Part shown: positions 1 through 6,075 of the stretch, piece after piece
Position numbering within the stretch: position 1 is the stretch's first letter
Layout of the letters: each line of letters begins with the position of its first letter
Assembly: GCA_023425485.1 (NCBI GenBank)
Contig: JAFACO010000328.1
Coordinates: 1-7,398 of the forward strand
Length of the DNA stretch: 7,398 nt
Direction: 5' to 3'
From: Bacillota bacterium
GTDB taxonomy: Bacteria > Bacillota > Clostridia > Lachnospirales > Lachnospiraceae
Position numbers and translations under genes: made by a program
Notes under the pieces: generated by a model
The model's input: only the letters and a program-made list of their open reading frames with translations
Database searches by the model: none
What the model was told of the DNA's origin: nothing

Positions 1-65
1 TGTTCTGTAACCACATCAAACACTGGATAAAAGTGCTTTTATGTAATAGGATACAATTTAATATG

Positions 66-88
66 GTATAAGCTATTAGCGCTTATAC
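66..88 (-). other. weak hairpin downstream of feoB
   Basis: The 157 bases after the feoB stop codon hold no gene. The only clear structure is a perfect 8-bp stem (GTATAAGC at 66-73, GCTTATAC at 81-88) with a 7-nt loop. Read on the minus strand it would form in the transcript about 70 nt after the feoB stop. It has few GC pairs and no clean T-run behind it, so it is at best a poor terminator; it may instead stabilise the mRNA end. A second small palindrome (ATAAAAG/CTTTTAT, 27-42) lies beyond it. The rest is AT-rich sequence with nothing I can name. Confidence 0.3.
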
Positions 89-157
89 TACTAATATTCT
101 ACAAGGTATTGCAGTTTCCTTTTTTTATTTATTAAAAATTTTAAATTATTGACGTAT

Positions 158-2032
158 TTATAAATGACTTCCAATTTGAAAAATGAGTGTTGCAACTAAC
201 CAGGCAATACCAAGTTGAAAGAATATAGTAAATATCGTCCACTTTGCAGATCTCATTTCTCTTTGAATAACACCAATGGTTGCCGCACAAGGGATATAGA
301 GCAGGCAAAATGCCATTAACGCATATGCATTTAAAGGCCCAAAGTCACTATTTCCAAGCAATCTTGATAAACTTTCCATGCCTTGGGCTGAATTAATGTC
401 ACTAATATGAAATAATACACTAAAACTTGATACAACGACTTCCTTCGCAGCGATACCGGAGATTAAGGCAAGAACCACCTGCCATAAGCCAAGACCCGCT
501 GGGGCTAGCAAAGGCGCAAGTACCTTTCCTATAGTTGCACCAAAGCTCATTGACATATCCGTAACCATACCACTTGGACCAAAGTTAAGAATTACCCATA
601 TTACAACAGAAGCTATAAAAATCGTTGTACCTGCTCTCGTTATATACTCCTTTACCTTTTCCCATACTGTAATACCTATGGTTTGCCAATTTGGTGCTTT
701 GTATTCTGGCAGTTCAATAAGCAATGCATTCATTAGGCTTTTATCCGTGGAACTTTTCATTACAAATGCTACCGCTATTGCTACAACAATACCTAACAAA
801 TACATGGAATATGCTGCCCACATTGCATAGGGCTGAAAAAACATTTGTGAAAATAATATATAAATAGGAAGTCTTGCACTACAGGACATAAAGGGCGTAA
901 TCAAAATTGTCTTTCTACGATCCTGCATATTCTCAAGGGAACGAGAGGCCATAATTGCGGGTACCGTACATCCAAAACCAAGTAGCATTGGAATGAAGGC
1001 TTTTCCAGATAAACCAAGTTTGCTCATAATTCCATCCATAACATAGGCTACCCTAGCCATATATCCGCTATCCTCCAGATAGGCCAGTGCTAAAAATAAT
1101 ATAAAAATATTTGGTAGAAATGTTATAATTCCTCCCACCCCAGCAATAATTCCATCTACGACCAAGGAGGTAACAATATCACTGACCTGCAGAGTTATCA
1201 TTAGGCTTTGTGTACTGGTAGAAATCCAGTCAATAATAAACTCAAAACCTATTTTAATAAAATCCCCTACTTTGAAAGTGAAAAAGAAAACTAAACCCAT
1301 AATAATTAAGAAGATAGGAAGTCCAAAGAAACGATGAGTCAAAATACGATCAACGTTGTCAGAAGATTCAGCTCTTTCCTGTTTCCTAACCATAACTTTC
1401 TCTAACATCTTTTCAATAATGTCATATTTTATATTAATCTCTTCCTCATTCATTAAAGAAGCACCTGATTGCAATGGCTTTGTGTTCACTTTCTCAAAGG
1501 TTGCTTGTTTTCTCTCCTTTATAAAAGAAGGCTTTTTGCCCAGTTCAACAACAGCACTTATTAACTGCTCCAAACCAGTCTTTTTTCTTGCCGAGACTGC
1601 TACGACAGGTATTTTTAGCAGTGCAGACAATTTGGACAGATCAATTTCCATTCCTCTTTCCTTGACTATATCCATCATATTAAGTGCCAGGACCATCGGT
1701 TTTCCAAGTTCAGCAAGTTGAAGGGTCAGATACAAATTTCTTTCAAGATTGGAAGCATCCACAACATTGACAATTACGTCTACCTTAGAATCAGTTAGGT
1801 ATTCTCTAGTCAGTTTCTCCTCCATTGTATAGGAGGTAAGACTATAAACACCGGGGAGATCCACCAGCTTTAGCCTATTATTTTGATATATGTAAGAGCC
1901 CTCTTTCATTTCAACGGTTACACCAGGCCAGTTAGCTACCTTAAGTTTTGCACCTGTATAAGCATTAAAGAGAGTCGTCTTTCCACAGTTTGGATTGCCG
2001 ACAAATGCAATCTGGATTTCCTGTCTACTCAT
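158..2032 (-). CDS. feoB: Ferrous iron transport protein B (FeoB)
   Basis: This is a membrane Fe(II) transporter with a cytoplasmic N-terminal G-protein domain. All GTPase motifs are visible: P-loop GNPNCGKT at residues 12-19, switch I with T39 in the WPGVTVE segment, DLPG at 58-61, NMMD at 118-121 and VSA at 146-148. A charged linker (about 170-230) leads to the membrane part from about residue 237, which carries the two paired Gate motifs with their conserved cysteines (GFGC, C355, and PCAATIG, C582) and the typical SCSARLPIY segment. At 624 aa it is shorter than the 773-aa E. coli protein and ends soon after the second Gate region, within the range of compact Gram-positive FeoBs. The ATG overlaps the feoA stop (ATGA), and a GGGGGAG ribosome binding site lies five bases upstream inside feoA, so the two are translationally coupled. 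No feoC follows. All key residues look intact. Confidence 0.97.
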   Translation of the reverse strand: MSRQEIQIAFVGNPNCGKTTLFNAYTGAKLKVANWPGVTVEMKEGSYIYQNNRLKLVDLPGVYSLTSYTMEEKLTREYLTDSKVDVIVNVVDASNLERNLYLTLQLAELGKPMVLALNMMDIVKERGMEIDLSKLSALLKIPVVAVSARKKTGLEQLISAVVELGKKPSFIKERKQATFEKVNTKPLQSGASLMNEEEINIKYDIIEKMLEKVMVRKQERAESSDNVDRILTHRFFGLPIFLIIMGLVFFFTFKVGDFIKIGFEFIIDWISTSTQSLMITLQVSDIVTSLVVDGIIAGVGGIITFLPNIFILFLALAYLEDSGYMARVAYVMDGIMSKLGLSGKAFIPMLLGFGCTVPAIMASRSLENMQDRRKTILITPFMSCSARLPIYILFSQMFFQPYAMWAAYSMYLLGIVVAIAVAFVMKSSTDKSLMNALLIELPEYKAPNWQTIGITVWEKVKEYITRAGTTIFIASVVIWVILNFGPSGMVTDMSMSFGATIGKVLAPLLAPAGLGLWQVVLALISGIAAKEVVVSSFSVLFHISDINSAQGMESLSRLLGNSDFGPLNAYALMAFCLLYIPCAATIGVIQREMRSAKWTIFTIFFQLGIAWLVATLIFQIGSHL

Positions 2033-2253
2033 ACTGTCTCCCCCATATATATTGTTTGCGTTATTTTTTTACCTAAAGCAAGTCTACTCCCTCGAACCAT
2101 GAGAATAACAGCTCCTCCAAGGTTACGATTCAATACCTTTATTTTAGTCCCCTTTGTAAGTCCCAATACTCCAAGCCTTCTGGAAGTAGCCTGATCGAGA
2201 TCCATAGAAGCAATTACATAGGTAACTCCAATTTTAGCCTCCTGTAACGTCAT
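2029..2253 (-). CDS. feoA: Ferrous iron transport protein A (FeoA)
   Basis: This is a small cytoplasmic protein of the SH3-like FeoA family, thought to bind the FeoB G-domain or membrane part and support Fe(II) uptake. At 74 aa it has the family's usual size. Typical segments are the RRLGVLGLTKGTKIKVL stretch (about residues 25-41) and the RGSRLALGKKITQTI strand region near the C-terminus. The ATG start is preceded by GGAGAGG with a nine-base spacer, and no better start lies upstream. It is the first gene of the feoAB pair, and its TGA overlaps the feoB ATG by four bases. The 131 bases between it and queH hold a hairpin and promoter-like AT repeats, so feoAB may have its own control, expected from family knowledge to be iron-responsive. 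Confidence 0.95.
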   Translation of the reverse strand: MTLQEAKIGVTYVIASMDLDQATSRRLGVLGLTKGTKIKVLNRNLGGAVILMVRGSRLALGKKITQTIYMGETV

Positions 2254-2282
2254 ACCTTATTTCCTCTCCATTTTCCCGAATA

Positions 2283-2319
2283 AGACCAAAGAATACAGCA
2301 AGGTGCTGTTCTTTGGTCT
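2283..2319 (-). other. hairpin in the feoA leader / queH-feoA gap
   Basis: A long imperfect inverted repeat has a left arm at 2283-2299 and a right arm at 2305-2319. It forms 15 base pairs interrupted only by a 2-nt bulge (2294-2295 region), with a 5-nt loop. It lies about 30 bases before the feoA start and ends shortly before the feoA Shine-Dalgarno. Neither strand has a strong T-run after the stem (minus strand TTATTCGGG), so it is not a clean intrinsic terminator. It could be a queH 3' end, a leader structure of feoAB, or a protein-binding palindrome. Confidence 0.55.
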
Positions 2320-2348
2320 ATTGTTCCTCTTATCATTTATTCAATCTT

Positions 2349-2376
2349 ATTATAACTAATATTTATAATTATAACT
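2349..2376 (-). promoter_or_regulatory. candidate feoAB promoter/operator with tandem AGTTATAAT
   Basis: Read on the minus strand, the 9-mer AGTTATAAT occurs twice, 19 bases apart (2376-2368 and 2357-2349). Each copy contains a perfect TATAAT -10 hexamer. Between them the sequence is nearly all A and T, and the palindrome TTATAATTATAA overlaps the upstream copy. No good -35 box stands at the right distance. The downstream copy would place a start near 2342 and give feoA a leader of about 90 nt that includes the hairpin. An AT-rich palindromic site is loosely compatible with a Fur-type operator, but it does not match the classical Fur box well, so that link is inference. Confidence 0.3.
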
Positions 2377-2384
2377 GATATTTT

Positions 2385-3029
2385 TTATTCACCCTGTTTT
2401 TCTACGGACTGTTCTCTCCTTAAGTCTGCTTCTTTCTTTGAGAATACACAACCACAATAATCCTGACGGTATAAATCATATTCCCTTGATAGCTCAATAG
2501 AACGTTTGTAACCATTTTTCTTCTTAAAATCAGAGGGCAGAAAGGATATCTGGTATTCCTTTGATAAGGTTTCCCCTATTTCGTTCAGTTTCTCCGCATT
2601 CTTGTGCGGACTAATCGTTAAAGTAGTTGTAAAATAGTCAAAGCCCTGTTCCTTTGCTAGCTTTGCAGCTTCACGAAGCCGCATTTCATAACATTCAAAG
2701 CAGCGTAACCCTCCCTCAGGTTCCTGCTCCAGCCCCTTAATTCTATCATAATAATCCTTGGGATAATATTGACCCAGCAGAAACTTAACTTTCGAAGAAA
2801 GCTGCATGGTATCAATTAATGTTTCCTGTTCCTTAGCTCTTCGAACAAATTCCTCCTGTGGGTGAATGTTTGGGTTATAATAAAAAATTGTAATCTCAAA
2901 ATACTTTGACAAATATTCCAGAACATAACTGCTGCAGGGTCCACAACAACTATGAATTAATAATTTTGGAGTACTTTCCTTTTGTTCCAGCTGATTAATA
3001 ATTATATCCAGCTCTTTTTGATAATTCAT
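2385..3029 (-). CDS. queH: Epoxyqueuosine reductase QueH
   Basis: This is the QueH (DUF208) family, which reduces epoxyqueuosine to queuosine in tRNA, the last step of queuosine synthesis, as a replacement for the cobalamin-dependent QueG. Cysteine motifs expected for its metal sites are all present: HSCCGPC near the N-terminus (C28, C29, C32), CFEC in the middle (C110, C113) and CGC near the C-terminus (C192, C194). The family also has a typical TTTLTISPHKN segment, seen here. The 214-aa length is normal. The start is ATG with a fairly weak and distant AAAGG upstream. No other queuosine genes are in view. It lies between hisC and feoA on the same strand. The C-terminal tail after C194 is charged and probably not structured. 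Family identity is firm; the reaction is inferred from family knowledge. Confidence 0.93.
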   Translation of the reverse strand: MNYQKELDIIINQLEQKESTPKLLIHSCCGPCSSYVLEYLSKYFEITIFYYNPNIHPQEEFVRRAKEQETLIDTMQLSSKVKFLLGQYYPKDYYDRIKGLEQEPEGGLRCFECYEMRLREAAKLAKEQGFDYFTTTLTISPHKNAEKLNEIGETLSKEYQISFLPSDFKKKNGYKRSIELSREYDLYRQDYCGCVFSKKEADLRREQSVEKQGE

Positions 3030-3101
3030 TATAGTATCTTACCTTTCTTGTAGCTTACGATATGCTGTAAACTATAAATCTATCCTTTATTTCTAAGAAA
3101 T

Positions 3102-3198
3102 GATTCGAGTATCAGAAGCCTCCTAAACTGAAAGGGATGGATATAGATGCGGGCTTATTCATCATTTATAGACTAGATTGGCTTTTGACGCTAGAATC
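3102..3198. repeat. short copy (97 bp) of an inverted-repeat element
   Basis: The terminal arms at 3102-3120 and 3180-3198 can pair over 19 positions (15 Watson-Crick, two G-T wobbles, two mismatches reading the plus strand). Inside lie a 15-base segment (3121-3135) and a 16-base segment (3164-3179) that face each other as an internal loop, then an 8-bp stem GATGGATA/TATTCATC (3136-3143, 3156-3163) with one wobble and a 12-nt loop. It is the same element as the one at 4338-4528: the stretch 3152-3192 matches 4482-4522 at 40 of 41 positions. It lacks 94 bp of interior found in that copy. Its right end overlaps the last 33 bases of hisC. I see no target-site duplication. I do not recognise a named family. 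Confidence 0.88.
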
Positions 3199-4248
3199 AA
3201 AAAAAACTTGCAAACAAGCCAGCAGCCTTTCCATTTCTTCCTTCGTACCAATTGTAATACGAAGATAGTTATCTATTCTAGGTACATTAAAATGACGCAC
3301 ATATATATTTTGATTTCTTAAGTGCTCAAGTATTGCCTTTGCTGGTACCTTTTCGTGGGTAGCAAAGATAAAATTAGTAGCCGATTTTGGAAAGGTAAAT
3401 CCCAGTTCACTAAGCTTTTGTTCGGTAAAGGTTCTCACCTCAACAACTTTTTCTATTCCTTCCTCAAAATACTTAGTATCCTTTACAGCTTCAACGCCAG
3501 CCAGGATGGAAGTTAAATTCATGGTATAGGAATTATAGGAGTTTTTCACATTATTAAGTGCACCAATCAGTATTGGATTACCCATTGCAAAACCAATTCT
3601 CATTCCTGCCATGGAACGTGATTTAGAAAAAGTCTGAACAACCAATAAATTATCATACTTTTCAATCAAGCTTATTGCAGATTCTCCTGCAAAATCAATA
3701 TAAGCTTCATCTATGATTACAATAGAGTCCTGGTTCTTTTTAATTATTTCCTCAATTACAGAAAGGCTTGCATAGATTGAGGAGGGTGCATTTGGATTTG
3801 CTATAACCACACCGCCATTGTCTTTATTATAATCTGCTAATTTAATATGAAAGTTTTCATCCAAGGGTTGTGTCTGATAAGGGATTTTAAACAAATCGCA
3901 CCAAACTCTATAGAAGGAATAAGTGATATCCGGGAAAATAATTGGCTTATCCGAATTAAAAAATGTAAGGAAAGCCATTGCAAGTACATCATCAGAGCCA
4001 ACTCCAACAAAAACCTGTTCCTCTTTTATCTTATAAAAATGAGCTAATTCTTTTAATAACGGCTGTGCATTTCCGTCCGGATAAAGCCTTAACAAATCAG
4101 TATTTATTTCTGATAATATTCTTTGTACCCCAGGTGCAGGTGGATACGGATTCTCATTGGTATTCAACTTCACCATACCTATCTTGCTGGGCTGTTCGCC
4201 AGCAACATAAGGAACGACATTTCGAATATTTTTCTCCCAAGGCTTCAT
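3166..4248 (-). CDS. hisC: Histidinol-phosphate aminotransferase (HisC)
   Basis: This is a fold-type I PLP aminotransferase that converts imidazole-acetol phosphate and glutamate to histidinol phosphate in histidine synthesis; some HisC proteins also act on aromatic amino acids. Visible family marks are the N-terminal KPWEKNIRNVVPYV and LNTNENPYPP segments, NPN at 151-153, the PLP-contacting D180 in IIDEAY, the Schiff-base lysine K209 in TFSKSRSMAGMRIGF, and R330 in YLRITIG, which binds the substrate carboxylate. At 360 aa it is of normal length. The ATG follows an AAGG with a seven-base spacer. No other his genes are in the window, so it may be a scattered or second copy, and the exact substrate is inferred. 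The last ten residues (351-360) and the stop codon are encoded by the inverted-repeat element at 3102-3198, so the native end has apparently been replaced. Confidence 0.88.
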   Translation of the reverse strand: MKPWEKNIRNVVPYVAGEQPSKIGMVKLNTNENPYPPAPGVQRILSEINTDLLRLYPDGNAQPLLKELAHFYKIKEEQVFVGVGSDDVLAMAFLTFFNSDKPIIFPDITYSFYRVWCDLFKIPYQTQPLDENFHIKLADYNKDNGGVVIANPNAPSSIYASLSVIEEIIKKNQDSIVIIDEAYIDFAGESAISLIEKYDNLLVVQTFSKSRSMAGMRIGFAMGNPILIGALNNVKNSYNSYTMNLTSILAGVEAVKDTKYFEEGIEKVVEVRTFTEQKLSELGFTFPKSATNFIFATHEKVPAKAILEHLRNQNIYVRHFNVPRIDNYLRITIGTKEEMERLLACLQVFFDSSVKSQSSL

Positions 4249-4260
4249 ATATTTACCTTC

Positions 4261-4280
4261 GCGGTCGATGAATTGACCGC
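4261..4280 (-). promoter_or_regulatory. small hairpin abutting the hisC ribosome binding site
   Basis: A perfect 6-bp GC-rich stem (GCGGTC at 4261-4266, GACCGC at 4275-4280) with an 8-nt loop lies in the hisC leader. Its foot touches the AAGG Shine-Dalgarno at 4256-4259, and no T-run follows, so it is not a terminator. In such a position it could affect ribosome access to hisC. No promoter for hisC stands out in the bases beyond it (4281-4337), which are AT-rich. Confidence 0.45.
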
Positions 4281-4337
4281 TATCCTTTCCTATATATATT
4301 TAATAAGATACCATATCCTTTCATAACCGAATATTAT

Positions 4338-4528
4338 GATTTGAGTGTTAAAAGCCTCCTAAACTGGAAGGGATGAATATGACTGTGTATATATCCAGAT
4401 AGCGCAGACCGGCATCTATGAATTACCTCTTCTTAGGCAATTCATAGAATGGTAAGGCAAGTCTAGCCGGATATATATGCTGGCTTATTCATCATTTATA
4501 GACTAGATTGGCTTTTAACGCTCAAATC
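4338..4528. repeat. long copy (191 bp) of an inverted-repeat element
   Basis: The terminal arms at 4338-4356 and 4510-4528 pair over 19 positions, 18 Watson-Crick and one G-T wobble on the plus strand; three more pairs (TAT/ATA) extend them outwards. Moving inward there is an asymmetric internal loop (4357-4371 against 4494-4509), a perfect 8-bp stem GATGAATA/TATTCATC (4372-4379, 4486-4493), a 9-bp stem TATATATCC/GGATATATA (4388-4396, 4469-4477) that continues imperfectly, and an apical 12-position hairpin (4416-4427 with 4436-4447, 8-nt loop) with one wobble on the minus strand. The whole forms one long folded structure. It contains no ORF of note and no transposase. It lies 10 bases after the upstream aminotransferase stop codon and upstream of hisC. 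A shorter copy is at 3102-3198. Confidence 0.9.
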
Positions 4529-4538
4529 ATACTATACT

Positions 4539-5729
4539 TTATGATATACTATATTCTTTGGCTAAAGCTAAAAATCCAGGTAATGAACGCTCAATAACCC
4601 CGTAATCTACACAGTAAGCAATTCTGCAATACCCCGGACAGCCAAAGGCAGACCCAGGTACAATTAATATATTATATTTCTTTGCTGCCTCTGCAAATGC
4701 CTTATCATCTTCCTCCAAAGCCTTTACAAAGAGATAAAATGCTCCCTGTGGTTTTACACATTTATAACCATAAGAGGTTAAACTATTATAAATTAGTTCT
4801 CTGTTACGATTATAGACTTCCACATCCACCTTTGCTTCCAAACATTTTGCAACAGCTCGTTGCATCAAGGAGGGTGCATTAACATAGCCTAGAACTCTAT
4901 TTGCAACATTCGCCGCGGCTATGACATTCTCACTGTCAGAGAGTTGATCCGGTAATACCAAATATCCAATCCTTTCTCCCGGAAGTGAAAGTGACTTACT
5001 ATAGGAATACGCAACAATCGTATTATGGTAGTACTTGGTCAGGTATGGAACCTCTTCCCCTCCATAGACCAATTCGCGGTATGGTTCATCCGCTATTAGG
5101 TAGATAGTAATACCAAACTCCTTCTCTTTCTTTCTTAAAATATCTGAAATAATTTTAATCGTAGCTTCACTGTAAATAACACCGGTTGGATTATTTGGGG
5201 TATTAATTATTACCGCCTTTGTTTTGGCTGTAATATGCTTTTCAAATTCTTCAGCACTGGGTTGAAAATCAATTAGATTAGGTGGTACAACTACCAAATT
5301 TCCATCAAAGTTATTCACGTAATTACGATACTCTCCAAAAAATGGAGCGAAGGTCACTACCTCATCACCTGGGTTTAGCAGAGTCTTAAGAATTACATTT
5401 AATCCTCCTGCAGCTCCTACGGTCATTACAATATTATTATGATGAAAGGAAGTCCCATGTCTTCGATTAATTGATTCTGCAATTGCTTCACGAACATCTT
5501 CATAACCAGAATTATTCATATAACCATGTACAACATTCGGATTCTCTTCCTGAATTACCTCAAGTAAGGCTTGTTTTATTTCAATAGGCGGTTCCACGCT
5601 TGGATTACCCAGACTAAAATCATATACTTTATCTGCTCCATACTGTTCTGATAAACGCTTGCCTTCTTCAAACATAGCTCGAATCATGGAACTATTCTTA
5701 ACCAATCCTATCATCTTTTCTGATATCAT
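4539..5729 (-). CDS. Class I/II PLP-dependent aminotransferase
   Basis: This is a fold-type I PLP enzyme of the aspartate-aminotransferase superfamily that moves an amino group between an amino acid and a 2-oxo acid in the cytoplasm. Family residues are all present: NNPTG at 179-183, D214 in LIADEPYRE, the Schiff-base lysine K245 in SYSKSLSLPGERIGYL, and R369 in YCRIAYCV, which would hold the substrate carboxylate. The 396-aa length is standard. The ATG start is well supported by GGAGG six bases upstream (5740-5736). It has its own promoter and a leader of about 110 nt, and is followed 10 bases after its stop by the long inverted-repeat element. The next gene, hisC, is another PLP aminotransferase, but the two are only distant superfamily relatives, not a recent duplication. 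The amino-acid substrate cannot be told from the sequence, so I give no gene symbol. Confidence 0.93.
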   Translation of the reverse strand: MISEKMIGLVKNSSMIRAMFEEGKRLSEQYGADKVYDFSLGNPSVEPPIEIKQALLEVIQEENPNVVHGYMNNSGYEDVREAIAESINRRHGTSFHHNNIVMTVGAAGGLNVILKTLLNPGDEVVTFAPFFGEYRNYVNNFDGNLVVVPPNLIDFQPSAEEFEKHITAKTKAVIINTPNNPTGVIYSEATIKIISDILRKKEKEFGITIYLIADEPYRELVYGGEEVPYLTKYYHNTIVAYSYSKSLSLPGERIGYLVLPDQLSDSENVIAAANVANRVLGYVNAPSLMQRAVAKCLEAKVDVEVYNRNRELIYNSLTSYGYKCVKPQGAFYLFVKALEEDDKAFAEAAKKYNILIVPGSAFGCPGYCRIAYCVDYGVIERSLPGFLALAKEYSIS

Positions 5730-5750
5730 CTTACACCTCCAAAAAGAATA

Positions 5751-5829
5751 TTGTAACTATTTATTATCCATTTTGTGCACATTGGCAGCAAAAATGCCCT
5801 TATAACTGCAAAGTTACTGACAGTTACAA
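5751..5829 (-). promoter_or_regulatory. aminotransferase leader with mutually exclusive pairings
   Basis: In the leader of the aminotransferase, the segment TTGTAACT (5829-5822, minus strand) can pair with TTATAACTG's partner strand at 5808-5800 as a 9-bp stem with one G-U, or with a perfectly complementary AGTTACAA at 5758-5751, about ten bases before the Shine-Dalgarno. The two pairings cannot coexist. A third related segment, AGTAACT (about 5819-5813), could also take part. I see no match to a riboswitch or T-box I know. The stems are AT-rich and weak, so this may be chance. Confidence 0.3.
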
Positions 5830-5847
5830 CTTAGTAAATTTTCTGAA

Positions 5848-5876
5848 AGTATAGCACACTCTTTATTCTATCGCAA
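5848..5876 (-). promoter_or_regulatory. sigma-A-type promoter for the aminotransferase gene
   Basis: On the minus strand TTGCGA (5876-5871, four of six matches to the -35 consensus) and TATACT (5853-5848, five of six to the -10) are separated by exactly 17 bases. A TG one base before the -10 adds an extended -10 element. Transcription would begin near 5841 and give a leader of about 110 nt before the aminotransferase ATG at 5729. Confidence 0.55.
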
Positions 5877-5993
5877 TACTTATTCCTCGGTCGAATTCCT
5901 ATCTAGACAGCTTCCTTGTGTTTGTGTTAACATTTGAAACTGCAAGAGATAAGCTACATGAGTTTCTTACATTTACGTGGGCACGAATAAATA
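5877..5993. other. intergenic stretch with nothing identified
   Basis: Between the surface-protein terminator and the aminotransferase promoter lie about 117 bases with no ORF of note, no repeat shared with the rest of the window and no convincing hairpin beyond a tiny CGTG/CACG palindrome near 5977-5985. It marks the boundary between two transcription units. Confidence 0.4.
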
Positions 5994-6035
5994 GAAAACC
6001 GGAAGCTAAGAAAATCCCCTTTGCTTCCGGCTTTC
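5994..6035 (-). terminator. Rho-independent terminator of the surface-protein gene
   Basis: The perfect GC-rich stem CCGGAAGC/GCTTCCGG (5999-6006, 6023-6030) is extended outwards by a G-U and four more pairs when read on the minus strand, and followed by TTTTCTATTTATT. On the plus strand the extension contains a mismatch, so the minus reading is favoured. It starts about 40 bases after the stop codon at 6076 and separates this gene from the aminotransferase unit. Confidence 0.8.
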
Positions 6036-6075
6036 ATTATTTATATTACTAAAATTCTTCTATACCTATAATATA

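Noticed and set aside
1356..1721. Plus-strand open frame of 121 codons
   Set aside because: It lies entirely within feoB on the opposite strand, has no ribosome binding site and no recognisable protein features; the other plus-strand frames fail in the same way.
2283..2319. Intrinsic terminator of queH
   Set aside because: The stem is strong but neither strand has a proper T-run immediately after it, so I list it as a hairpin of unknown role.
4372..4402. Tiny plus-strand ORF inside the long repeat element (ATG after GGAAGGG)
   Set aside because: Only nine codons, the purine-rich stretch touches the ATG with no spacer, and it is broken in the short copy.
3102..4528. CRISPR array or IS-element remnants
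   Set aside because: Only two copies more than 1 kb apart with genes between, no spacers of regular size, no transposase fragment and no target-site duplication.
3166..5729. Recent tandem duplication of the two aminotransferase genes
   Set aside because: The proteins share only general fold-type I motifs, with different N-termini, lengths and motif spacing; the shared sequence is limited to the repeat element.
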